Source: Streptomyces sp. AC555_RSS877 (GTDB lineage: Bacteria; Actinomycetota; Actinomycetes; Streptomycetales; Streptomycetaceae). From it: a stretch of 64,000 nt of DNA. The stretch covers positions 141,447 to 205,446 of the forward strand of contig NZ_JAGMUK010000077.1 in the NCBI RefSeq assembly GCF_019049245.1, written 5' to 3'. The notes under the pieces were generated by a model. The model was given only the letters and a program-made list of their open reading frames with translations, had not been told where the DNA came from and made no database searches. Made by a program: the position numbers and the translations under genes. Below are positions 17,304-26,515 of the stretch, one piece after another (positions within the stretch are counted from its first letter, which is position 1; every line of letters begins with the position of its first letter).

Positions 17304-17630
17304 CTACGCGCCAGGAGCCCGGTACTGGACCTGCTCCGCTGTGCGCAGGGCCGCCAGCGTTTCATCTACGGTCAGGAGAACAGTCGTCTCAAACGAGCTG
17401 AGTGCGCCGCCTCCGCTGATCGCCAGCGCAACCGCAGCCATGGACACGTTGTCCGGGGCCTCCCACAGGTTGTAGCCGTCGTGTGTGCCGAAGGCGTACC
17501 AGAAGCCATGGAGCTTCCCGCCCACGGACTCGATGTACGACTTAGCGGCCTGTGCGCGGTCCTCCGGGTGGCCGATCAGCCTCGCCCAAGTCTCCGGCGT
17601 GTAACTGAACCTCGATAGGTAGAGCGGCAT
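17304..17630 (-). CDS. GYD-domain protein
   Basis: 108 residues starting MPLYLSRFSYTPETWARL. The segment KLHGFWYAFGTHDGYNLWEAPDNVSMAAVALAISGGGAL matches the small ferredoxin-like GYD family (GTHDGY being the name-giving motif). Members are about 100 residues, cytosolic and without assigned function. The ATG at 17630 has AGGGAG five bases upstream; the preceding ATG at 17633 is too close. No operon partner is seen. The gene sits between the structured region and tRNA-Arg. Confidence 0.82.
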   Translation of the reverse strand: MPLYLSRFSYTPETWARLIGHPEDRAQAAKSYIESVGGKLHGFWYAFGTHDGYNLWEAPDNVSMAAVALAISGGGALSSFETTVLLTVDETLAALRTAEQVQYRAPGA

Positions 17631-17810
17631 CATTTCTCCCTTTCGTTCCATCAAGGGATGCCCTGAGGGGCGGCAAACGCGTCGGCGGCGGCCCGGGTAT
17701 CCCCCGAACGGCCGGGGCTATGAGCGGCAGGCGACAGTCGGCGGATGGGACGCTCACCCGGGCGGCGTGCAGAGGCTTTGGGCGGGAACTTCCCGGCGGG
17801 CCATGGCGAA

Positions 17811-17828
17811 GCCCACCGAAAGGTGGGC
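17811..17828. other. Tetraloop hairpin GCCCACC-GAAA-GGTGGGC
   Basis: A perfect 7-bp stem closes a GAAA (GNRA) tetraloop on the plus strand. It lies in a 297-bp gap (17655-17951) between the GYD gene and the tRNA terminator that holds no recognisable gene. GNRA loops are favoured in stable RNAs, but nothing else marks a transcript here. Confidence 0.35.
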
Positions 17829-17951
17829 GGTCGGAGTGTCGCGCCCACAGCCACCGAAACCCGGTGACAGCCGGGAGAGCTCCGGACACTCTCTTGATCG
17901 TCAAGGGGAGCGCCCGGGACTTCGTCGTATCGAGCGGTACACCTGACCAGC

Positions 17952-17977
17952 AAAAACGCCCTCCCGGAGGAAGGGCG
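17952..17977 (-). terminator. Intrinsic terminator of tRNA-Arg
   Basis: On the minus strand, eight bases after the tRNA, a 9-bp stem (CGCCCTTCC/GGGAGGGCG, one G-T pair) with a three-base loop is followed by TTTTTG. This is one of the few T-tract terminators in the window. Confidence 0.85.
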
Positions 17978-17985
17978 AGGATAGG

Positions 17986-18058
17986 CGCCCCCGGCAGGAC
18001 TCGAACCTGCGGCCAAGCGCTTAGAAGGCGCCTGCTCTATCCACTGAGCTACGGGGGC
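17986..18058 (-). tRNA. tRNA-Arg (anticodon UCU)
   Basis: 73 nt cloverleaf. Acceptor stem GCCCCCG/CGGGGGC with discriminator G, D-arm GCTC-AGTGGATA-GAGC, anticodon loop CTTCTAA (anticodon TCT), T-arm with GGTTCGAGTCC. CCA is not encoded, as is common in Streptomyces. It reads AGA codons, which are very rare in this genome. Its 3' end is intact and no integrase or duplicated 3' end is nearby, so I see no integrated element. Confidence 0.97.
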
Positions 18059-18383
18059 CGGGTGTGGTGGCCTCTGTCCTGGGTGCCCGGGTGTGGGCCG
18101 GTCCGTGACGCTGCCGGGGACAAGGATAGGGCTCCCGCGTCCTTGTCCCTGTTGCTTCCCCTCCGTGGCTCGATGTGGAGGTTCGGTGAAGCGGTCCTGA
18201 TAATCGCAGGCAGGTACGAATCGTGCACCGCTTTTGGCGTCTTGCGCCTCGGGTGTTGTGCACTCGTTATGCCTGGACTGTGGCCGCGCCCCAGTCGCCC
18301 CTTCCGTCCGTTGTGTCCTGTCGGCGCGCAGACATGCTCATATGCTTCAGAATTCCCCTAAAATTGGGCATTCTTCACATGTG
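18059..18383. other. Intergenic region with a 10-bp inverted repeat (18117-18149)
   Basis: It separates the divergent tRNA-Arg and GTPase genes. GGGACAAGGA (18117-18126) and TCCTTGTCCC (18140-18149) are perfect inverted repeats around a 13-base loop. This could be an operator or a terminator; on the minus strand it lies about 60-90 bases upstream of the tRNA. No gene is supported, although several frames stay open. Confidence 0.4.
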
Positions 18384-19988
18384 GTGACCTTGGACGTACG
18401 GCCTCAGCTGCTCGACGCACTCTCCGCCCTGCGCGACCGTGTCGCCGCCGCACGCTTCCCGCTGCCCCTGCCGGGGGCTCCACGCGCGCGTGCCAACCGC
18501 GACGAACTGCTGTCCCAGCTCGACGACTATCTGGTGCCCCGCTTGAGAGAACCCGAAGCGCCGCTGCTGGCGGTGGTGGGGGGATCCACCGGGGCCGGCA
18601 AGTCGACGCTGGTCAACTCCCTGGTGGGGCGGCGGGTCAGCGAGGCGGGGGTGCTCCGGCCGACCACCCGGACTCCGGTTCTGGTGTGCCATCCGGAGGA
18701 CCATCACTGGTTCAGCGGGATGCGGGTGCTGCCCGACCTCACGCGCGTGTGGGTGCCCCATCGGGAACAGACGGACGAACTCCTGCTGCCCGGCGAGGAC
18801 CCCACGCGCGTCCTGCGCATCGAGACCGCCGACACCCTCCCGCCCGGCGTCGCCCTCCTCGACGCCCCCGACATCGATTCCCTCGTCGCCGACAACCGCG
18901 TCCTCGCCGCCGAACTGATCTGCGCGGCCGACATCTGGATCATGGTCACGACGGCGGCCCGGTACGCCGACGCCGTGCCCTGGCATCTGCTGCGCACGGC
19001 CAAGGAGTACAAGGCCACGCTCGTCACCGTGCTCGACCGGGTGCCCCACCAGGTCGTCTCCGAGGTCTCACGGCAGTACGGCGCGCTGCTCACCAAGGCC
19101 GGGCTCGGCGACGTGCCCCGCTTCACCGTGCCGGAACTGCCCGAGTCGGCGTGGGGCGGCGGGCTCCTGCCGGCCACCGCCGTCGCGCCGCTGCGGACCT
19201 GGCTCATCCATCAGGCCCAGGATCAGGTGGCCCGGCAGTACGCGATGGCCCGTACCGCGTACGGCGTCCTCGACTCGCTCAAGGCCCGGATGCCCGAGCT
19301 GGCGAGCGCGGCCGCCGCACAGTACGCGGCCGCGCTGCGGCTCACCGCAGCCGTCGAGGGGGCGTACGACAGCGAGCACGCGCGCGTACGGGGCCGACTG
19401 CAGGCGGGTGCCGTGCTCGCCGGCGACGCCCTGAAGCGCTGGCGGGCCTTCCCGCTCGACTGCACCGCCGACGAACTCCTCGACGCCCTCGTGGAGAGTC
19501 TCGGCGCGCTCCTGCTGTGCGCCGTCACCGCGGCCGACGAACGCGTCGAGGAGGCCTGGCGACGCGAACCGGCCGCCGGGGCTCCCGAACTGACCGACCG
19601 TGGCACGTCCGCGGAGAGCGCCGAGCACCGCATCGGGCTGGCCGTACGGCGGTGGCGGCGGGAGCTGGAGGAGTACGCCGAGGAGGAGGTGAGCGGCCTC
19701 GACCGGAGCGTCGCACCCTCCCCGGAACTCGTCGCCGCCCTCGTCGCCGCCGCCCTGCTGGGCGGCCGCCGGGCGCGGTCGGCCGGCGAGGGACTCGCCG
19801 AGCGGATCGGCGCGCACGGCGCTCTGCGGCTGCGTGACCGCGGCGGACGGCTGCTCACCGACCACCTGGACCGGATCATCCGCACCGAACGCGAGCGCCG
19901 CCTCGCCCCGCTCGACGCCCTCGACGTCCACCCCGAACCGCAGGCGGAACTCATCGCCGCGCTGTCCGTACTGCAGAAGGAGAGGTGA
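18384..19988 (+). CDS. Dynamin-like/P-loop GTPase, first of a tandem pair
   Basis: About 534 residues. G1 motif GGSTGAGKST at about residue 67; a switch region with LRPTTRTPVLVCHPED; a G3-like LLDAPDIDS; a hydrophobic ICAADIWIMVTTAARYADAVPW strand; and KATLVTVLDRVPHQ in place of a strict NKxD. The C-terminal half is helical and highly charged. Members of this actinobacterial family accompany the gene that follows and are presumed to act at the membrane, but the role is not established. GTG at 18384 gives MTLDVRPQLLDAL; there is no ribosome site, so it may be leaderless or start at 18342 (ATG). It ends three bases before the next gene. Confidence 0.8.
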   Translation: MTLDVRPQLLDALSALRDRVAAARFPLPLPGAPRARANRDELLSQLDDYLVPRLREPEAPLLAVVGGSTGAGKSTLVNSLVGRRVSEAGVLRPTTRTPVLVCHPEDHHWFSGMRVLPDLTRVWVPHREQTDELLLPGEDPTRVLRIETADTLPPGVALLDAPDIDSLVADNRVLAAELICAADIWIMVTTAARYADAVPWHLLRTAKEYKATLVTVLDRVPHQVVSEVSRQYGALLTKAGLGDVPRFTVPELPESAWGGGLLPATAVAPLRTWLIHQAQDQVARQYAMARTAYGVLDSLKARMPELASAAAAQYAAALRLTAAVEGAYDSEHARVRGRLQAGAVLAGDALKRWRAFPLDCTADELLDALVESLGALLLCAVTAADERVEEAWRREPAAGAPELTDRGTSAESAEHRIGLAVRRWRRELEEYAEEEVSGLDRSVAPSPELVAALVAAALLGGRRARSAGEGLAERIGAHGALRLRDRGGRLLTDHLDRIIRTERERRLAPLDALDVHPEPQAELIAALSVLQKER

Positions 19989-19991
19989 CCG

Positions 19992-22058
19992 GTGACCGCC
20001 GTCACAGACCACGACCACACGGAGCACTCGGACGATGCGGCTGACGCGGCTGACGCGGCTGACGCGGGTCGTCAGGACGACGAGCGAACCGGGAATGCCG
20101 GCTCCGAGGAAGGCACGCTCGATGACGGCCGTCCTGACGGTCCTGACCGTGCTGGAGAGGCCGATTCGGGCGAGGGGAGCACGGAAGTCGAGCTCGCCGG
20201 TGAAGCGACTCCCGAAGCATCCGGCGAGGCTCAAGAGCCAGAGCAGCGCCCCGGGGAACCCGAGGGGCCGGAGGGGCGCGTGTGTTCCCACGACCGGCAC
20301 GCGCGCGTGAGTGACGACCACTCCGCAAGCCGTACGGGCGCCTCCGCTCGTACGGACTCAGACAGCGCCTGGGACGACGGGCTGATCGCGCGAAGGGTCA
20401 CCGAGGAGACCGTCGCGCAGCACGCCACCGTCGTGGAGGCCCGGCCGTCGCATCCGCAGGCCGTGCCCGAGCTGGCGTACGACGGAGCGCTGCGGTCCCG
20501 CCTCGAAGCGCTGCGCGAGCTGGTGGGGCTCTCCCGTACGCGGCTGGACAGCAGGACCCTTGCCGAGGCGGGCCGGGTCCTCGACGAGGCGACGGCGCGC
20601 CGGCGGCTGTCCGGGCAGCACACCGTCGTCGCCATCGCGGGCGCGACCGGCAGCGGCAAGTCGCAGCTGTTCAACGCGCTCGCCGGAGTGAACATCTCGG
20701 AGACGGGCGTACGACGGCCCACCACCGCCGCGCCCATCGCGTGCAGTTGGAGCGACGGGGCGGCCAGCCTCATCGACCGGCTCGGCATCCCGGGGCGGCT
20801 GCGGCGGCGCCCTGTGCAGAGCGTCGAGGCCGAGGCGCAGCTGCGCGGGCTCGTCCTGGTGGACCTGCCCGACCACGACTCGGCCGCCGTGCAGCACCGC
20901 GAGCAGGTGGACCGCGTCCTGGCCCTCGTCGACGCGGTCATCTGGGTCGTCGACCCGGAGAAGTACGCCGACGCCGTCCTCCATGAGCGCTATCTGCGGC
21001 CGATGGCGGGCCACGCGGAGGTCATGTTCGTCGTCCTCAACCAGATCGACCGGCTGCCCGGAGAAGCCACCGAGCAGGTCCTCGACGATCTGCGGCGGCT
21101 GCTCGACGAGGACGGGATCGTGCTCGGCGAGTACGGCGAGCCGGGCGCCACCGTGCTCGCCCTGTCGGCGCTCACCGGGGACGGTCTCGGGGAACTGCGG
21201 GAGGCGCTCGGCCAGTTCGTGGGGGAGCGCGGGGCCCCGGCACGGCGTATCGCGGCCGACGTGGACGCCGCCGGGTGGCGGCTGCGGTCCGTCTACGCCA
21301 CGGGCCGGCGAACCGGGCTCAGTGAGCAGGCGCGGGACGAGTTCGCCGCCCGGCTCGCCGAGGCGGTGGGCGCCACCGCGGCGGGCGAGGCGGCCGAACG
21401 CGCGTGGCTGCGCAACGCCAACCGCGCCTGCGGGACGCCCTGGCTGCGGCTGTGGCGGTGGTACGAGGACCGGTTCGAACCTTCCACCGGGCGGCTGCCG
21501 TCGCGTTCCCCGGTCGACGAGGAGGTCACGGCCCGCCAGCGGGTCGAACAGGCCGTGCGGACGCTGGCCGACCGGGCGTCGGCCGGGCTGCCCGCACCCT
21601 GGGGGCAGGCAGTGCGCGAGGCCGCCGTACGCGGCGCGCAGGGGCTGCCCGAGGCGCTGGACGAACTGGCGGCGCGGGCGGGACTGCCGCCGGGACGTCC
21701 GCCGCGGCCGGGCTGGTGGCCTGCCGCCGTGTTCGCCCAGGCCTCCATGACGATCCTCCAGGTCATCGGCGGCCTGTGGCTGCTGGGGCAGATCATCGGG
21801 GTCACGTCGCCGAACCTGGGCGTGCCGGTGCTGCTGATGGTGGCCGGCATCATCGGCGGCCCGCTGGTCGAATGGAGCTGCCGGATGGCGGCGCGGGGAC
21901 CGGCGCGGCGGTACGGCCTGGAGGCGGAGCGGCGGCTCAGGGAGGCGTCCGCCGGGTGCGGGCGGGCACGGGTGCTGGATCCGGTGGCGGCGGAACTGTT
22001 GCGGTACCGGGAGGTGCGGGAGCAGTACGGGCGGGTCATGGGGGTGGCGGCACGGTGA
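19992..22058 (+). CDS. Membrane-anchored Era/YfjP-type GTPase, second of the pair
   Basis: 688 residues. The first 130 are acidic and low-complexity (including an Ala-Ala-Asp triple repeat). The GTPase domain follows: GATGSGKSQLFNAL (G1, near 220), RRPTTAAP (G2-like), VLVDLPDHDS (G3), VVLNQIDRLPG (G4) and LSALTGDGL (G5). Near 585-635 two hydrophobic segments (FAQASMTILQVIGGLWLLGQI and LGVPVLLMVAGIIGGPLVEW) anchor the C-terminus in the membrane. AAGGAG lies nine bases before the GTG at 19992. With the upstream GTPase it forms a two-gene operon, probably a heteromeric pair. It differs from Era in the tail and the extra N-terminus. Confidence 0.85.
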   Translation: MTAVTDHDHTEHSDDAADAADAADAGRQDDERTGNAGSEEGTLDDGRPDGPDRAGEADSGEGSTEVELAGEATPEASGEAQEPEQRPGEPEGPEGRVCSHDRHARVSDDHSASRTGASARTDSDSAWDDGLIARRVTEETVAQHATVVEARPSHPQAVPELAYDGALRSRLEALRELVGLSRTRLDSRTLAEAGRVLDEATARRRLSGQHTVVAIAGATGSGKSQLFNALAGVNISETGVRRPTTAAPIACSWSDGAASLIDRLGIPGRLRRRPVQSVEAEAQLRGLVLVDLPDHDSAAVQHREQVDRVLALVDAVIWVVDPEKYADAVLHERYLRPMAGHAEVMFVVLNQIDRLPGEATEQVLDDLRRLLDEDGIVLGEYGEPGATVLALSALTGDGLGELREALGQFVGERGAPARRIAADVDAAGWRLRSVYATGRRTGLSEQARDEFAARLAEAVGATAAGEAAERAWLRNANRACGTPWLRLWRWYEDRFEPSTGRLPSRSPVDEEVTARQRVEQAVRTLADRASAGLPAPWGQAVREAAVRGAQGLPEALDELAARAGLPPGRPPRPGWWPAAVFAQASMTILQVIGGLWLLGQIIGVTSPNLGVPVLLMVAGIIGGPLVEWSCRMAARGPARRYGLEAERRLREASAGCGRARVLDPVAAELLRYREVREQYGRVMGVAAR
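20037..20063. repeat. Tandem repeat, 3 x GCGGCTGAC
   Basis: Three perfect 9-bp copies inside the GTPase gene, encoding Ala-Ala-Asp units in the disordered acidic N-terminus. They keep the frame, so slippage would only change linker length. Confidence 0.9.
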
Positions 22059-22123
22059 TCCGGCCGCGGGGCGGCCCGAGACACCGGTGACTCGGGGTGG
22101 CGTCACTCGTTCGGGTGGCGGAG

Positions 22124-22150
22124 TTGTCCACAGCCGGGCGGTGGTCCACA
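22124..22150. promoter_or_regulatory. Pair of DnaA-box-like sites upstream of ssb
   Basis: TTGTCCACA at 22124-22132 matches the preferred Streptomyces DnaA box exactly. TGGTCCACA at 22142-22150 differs by one base and lies 18 bp on in the same orientation. They sit about 150-170 bases upstream of the ssb start in the 238-bp gap after the GTPase gene. Confidence 0.55.
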
Positions 22151-22296
22151 GCGCTCAGCGGGCTCGGCCCGATGGAAGCAGTCTGGCCTCGCGGCGATCG
22201 CGGCGGACGCGGTCGTCGCGGCAGACGCAGCCGTACGGGACGGGCCCGTCGGCGTATCCGTCCGGCGTGAGTGGCCGGGAGAGGGTGGGGATCGAG

Positions 22297-22761
22297 ATGA
22301 ACGAGACGGTCATCTGCGCGGTGGGCAACGTGGCGACGCGACCGGTGTTCCGGGAGCTGGCGTCGGGCGCGTCGGCGCGCTTCCGGCTGGCGGTGACCTC
22401 GCGGTACTGGGACCGCGAGAAGAACACGTGGACCGACGGTCACACCAACTTCTTCACGGTGTGGGCCAACCGGCAGCTCGCCACCAACGTGACGGCGTCG
22501 CTCGACGTCGGCGACCCCGTCGTCGTGCAGGGCAGGTTGAAGGTGCGCTCGGACGTACGCGAGGGGCAGAGCTGGACGTCGGCCGACATCGACGCGCTGG
22601 CCATCGGCCACGATCTGGCTCGCGGCACCTCGGCCTTCCGGCGCACTCCCAGGCCGGAGACGGCGGCCGGCGGCGCCCCGGCGCAACCCGAGCCCAACTG
22701 GGAGACACCGCCCGCCGAGCCGGACGCCCAACGGCAACCGGAACCTGCTGCGGTGACGTGA
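22297..22761 (+). CDS. ssb: Single-stranded DNA-binding protein
   Basis: 154 residues. An OB-fold runs from MNETVICAVGNVATRPVFREL to about residue 108, with FRLAVTSRYWDREKNTWTDG, FFTVWANRQLATNV and GDPVVVQGRLKVR, as in bacterial SSB. The tail is Pro/Glu-rich and lacks the acidic DDDIPF-type tip that recruits partner proteins, ending PEPAAVT. This, with the divergence of the OB-fold, suggests an accessory (SsbB-type) paralogue rather than the essential housekeeping SSB. ATG at 22297 follows a GGGTGGGG run. The stop codon lies inside the first TGACG repeat. Confidence 0.88.
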   Translation: MNETVICAVGNVATRPVFRELASGASARFRLAVTSRYWDREKNTWTDGHTNFFTVWANRQLATNVTASLDVGDPVVVQGRLKVRSDVREGQSWTSADIDALAIGHDLARGTSAFRRTPRPETAAGGAPAQPEPNWETPPAEPDAQRQPEPAAVT

Positions 22762-22867
22762 CGTCAGCCGTTCGCCGGAGAGACGAACCAAGCCCCCGGC
22801 CGCGGTGACGTGACGTGACGTGACGTCAGCCTCTGCCGCAACCCGGCCGCGATGACGTGACGTCAAC
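22751..22867. repeat. Three TGACG-rich repeats ending in TGACGTCA
   Basis: Copies at 22751-22769, 22803-22831 and 22850-22867 share the core CGGTGACGTGACGTCA(G/A)CC. The middle copy has two extra TGACG units. Each ends in the 8-bp palindrome TGACGTCA. The first copy overlaps the ssb stop codon. Spacings are 33 and 18 bases. Function unknown. Confidence 0.85.
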
Positions 22868-22891
22868 CACCTCCGGAGCTGACCGAACTGC

Positions 22892-22943
22892 GGCTTATCG
22901 GCGAATGCGCGCCGAACAACTGAGGTGGATTTGTCGATAAGCC
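22892..22943. promoter_or_regulatory. Inverted repeat GGCTTATCG...CGATAAGCC upstream of the thioester protein
   Basis: Perfect 9-bp arms (22892-22900 and 22935-22943) with a 34-base spacer; a further CGATAACG lies near 22969. They are 180-230 bases upstream of the GTG at 23122 and may be operators. The rest of the 360-bp gap holds no gene. Confidence 0.45.
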
Positions 22944-23121
22944 CTGTTCGGATGCGGTCGTGGCGATAACGATTCCGAGTCGGATCGGTTGCCCGACGGC
23001 ATCCCCGGGAAGCGCGGTGCGCGAGGTACCTAGGATGCCGGACGTAGGCTCTCGGGGTTTCTGTTTCTGCTGGTGGGACCGCACCCCCCACGTCAACGGG
23101 TCCTGCTCGAAGGGGAATTCT

Positions 23122-24534
23122 GTGTTTTCTTCGTCCTCCGCGCCGTCGGTGCGCAGGCGAGGCGCGGCCCGCCTCGCCGCCGCCGCGCTGATGTCCGCAC
23201 TCGTCGCCGTCGGCGTGCTGTCCGGCGCGGGCACGGCGTCCGCCGACGAGACGGCGCAGAGTCAGAGCGGCGCGACCGCGACGATAGGCGGACTGAAGAC
23301 GTACGGCGACGCCGTCATACACGGCGACACCGGAGACCTGACGGTGTCGGCGGGCCTGTTCGAGATGTCCGTCGAGGGCGGCGGCACCCTGCAGACCTAC
23401 TGCGTCGACCTGCACAACCCCACGCAGCGGGACGCCAAGTACCACGAGACCCCGTGGAGCGGCACCTCGCTCGGCGCCAACAAGAACGCCGGCAAGATCC
23501 GCTGGATCCTGCAGAACTCCTATCCGCAGGTCAACGATCTCGCGGCGCTCGCCGCGGCGGCGGGTGTGAACGGCGGCCTGACCGAGGAGGACGCGGCGGC
23601 CGGCACCCAGGTCGCCATCTGGCGCTACTCGGACGGCGCCAACGTCGACGCCGTCGACCCGCAGGCCGAGAGGCTCGCGGACCACCTGCACAAGAGCGCC
23701 CGGAACGTGGCGGAGCCCCAGGCGTCCCTGACGCTCGACCCGCCCGCGGTCTCCGGCCGCCCCGGCGAGCTGCTCGGCCCGGTCACGGTGCACACCAACG
23801 CGGCAGGCGTGACGGTGACACCGCCGGCGGACGCCGCCACCAGCGGGGTACGGATCGTCGGCAAGGACGGCAAGGCGATCACGTCCGCGACGGACGGCAG
23901 CCAGCTCTTCGTCGACGTGCCCGAGGACGCGCCGGCCGGCTCGGCCGAGGTGACCGTGCAGGCCTCGACCACCGTGCCGGTCGGCCGCGCCTTCTCCTCC
24001 GAGGGTCGCAGCCAGACGCAGATCCTGGCCGGCTCCAGCGAGTCGACGGTCTCGGCGACGGCAAGCGCGGCCTGGGCGAAGGAAGGCGCGATACCGGCCC
24101 TGTCCGCGGCGAAGAACTGCGCCGAGGGCGGCCTGGACATCACCGCGACCAACGTGGGCGACGAGACGTTCACCTTCGAACTCATGGGGCTCGAGCACAG
24201 CATCCCGGCGGGCGAGTCCCAGACGGTGACCATCCCGCTCCAGGAGGACCAGGCGTACGACTTCACGATCACGGCCCCGGGCGGTCTCGAGCAGCGCTTC
24301 ACCGGCGTCCTGGACTGCCGGACCCAGGGCAGCGAGACCGGCGGCGACGCGACCCAGACCCTGAGCGAGCCGAGCCCCGCGACGGTCGGCGGCACCGCCA
24401 GTGACGTGAACCTCGCCGAAACCGGTGGCTCCAACGCCACTCCGATGATCGCCGGCACAGCCATCGCCCTCGTGGTGATCGGCGGCGCGGCGCTGCTGCT
24501 GGTGGGCAGGGAGAAGACGCCGACCCGGGACTAG
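23122..24534 (+). CDS. Cell-wall-anchored thioester-domain (TED) surface protein with LAETG sorting signal
   Basis: 470 residues. Signal peptide 1-41 (cleavage after TASA). The thioester domain carries TYCVDLHNPT (Cys94) and GTQVAIWRY (Gln163), the two residues that form the intramolecular Cys-Gln thioester in TED adhesins, which bind host or surface amines covalently. Two beta-rich domains follow (about 200-320 and 320-410). The C-terminus is LAETG (about 431), a hydrophobic helix and GREKTPTRD: a sortase signal of the LAxTG (class E) type. GTG at 23122 has AAGGGG six bases upstream. No sortase gene lies in the window. It may mediate attachment of hyphae to surfaces or each other. Confidence 0.87.
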   Translation: MFSSSSAPSVRRRGAARLAAAALMSALVAVGVLSGAGTASADETAQSQSGATATIGGLKTYGDAVIHGDTGDLTVSAGLFEMSVEGGGTLQTYCVDLHNPTQRDAKYHETPWSGTSLGANKNAGKIRWILQNSYPQVNDLAALAAAAGVNGGLTEEDAAAGTQVAIWRYSDGANVDAVDPQAERLADHLHKSARNVAEPQASLTLDPPAVSGRPGELLGPVTVHTNAAGVTVTPPADAATSGVRIVGKDGKAITSATDGSQLFVDVPEDAPAGSAEVTVQASTTVPVGRAFSSEGRSQTQILAGSSESTVSATASAAWAKEGAIPALSAAKNCAEGGLDITATNVGDETFTFELMGLEHSIPAGESQTVTIPLQEDQAYDFTITAPGGLEQRFTGVLDCRTQGSETGGDATQTLSEPSPATVGGTASDVNLAETGGSNATPMIAGTAIALVVIGGAALLLVGREKTPTRD

Positions 24535-24547
24535 CGGGCGCCGGCAC

Positions 24548-24718
24548 TCACCGTCCGTCCCTGAGAAAGACGAACCAGACCGGCGTCACATGGGGCGAAC
24601 CGTCAGGGCGGACGGCGCACAGCCAGACGTTCTTGCCCGGGACGGACGTCCTTGTCCCGGCTTGTCCCTCCAGCCGGTCGAGGACATCGGCCACGAGCGG
24701 AGGCGCGGGATCAGTCAT
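24548..24718 (-). pseudogene. Truncated PPOX-like (pyridoxamine 5'-phosphate oxidase family) flavoprotein remnant
   Basis: 56 codons reading MTDPAPPLVADVLDRLEG...KNVWLCAVRPDGSPHVTPVWFVFLRDGR. This is the beginning of the split-barrel flavin-binding family: VRPDGSPHVTPVWF is its first conserved motif. Intact members have about 140 residues, but this frame stops right after that motif. The downstream half is absent, and the sequence runs into the 3' end of the thioester-protein gene. No ribosome site is visible. Most likely a deletion relic. Confidence 0.65.
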
Positions 24719-24848
24719 GCACGCATCATGACCCCGGCCGTCCAGGTCACGGCCCCCCGGCCTTACTGGTTTCCCCCCAGGGGTAGCCGTCAGGCAAGAT
24801 GGGGTGTATCTGCCCACTGCCAGAATTCAAGCTGCCGGACGGTTTCTC

Positions 24849-26513
<1,665 letters not shown>

Positions 26514-26515
26514 TC

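Noticed and set aside
17986..18058. tRNA-Arg as attachment site of an integrated element
   Set aside because: No duplicated tRNA 3' end, integrase or excisionase is visible on either side.
17720..18361. Plus-strand ORF of 213 codons running through tRNA-Arg
   Set aside because: It crosses the tRNA and its terminator on the opposite strand and has no ribosome site or recognisable motif.
22751..22867. CRISPR array
   Set aside because: Repeat units vary in length, spacers differ widely (33 and 18 bases), there are only three copies and no cas genes.
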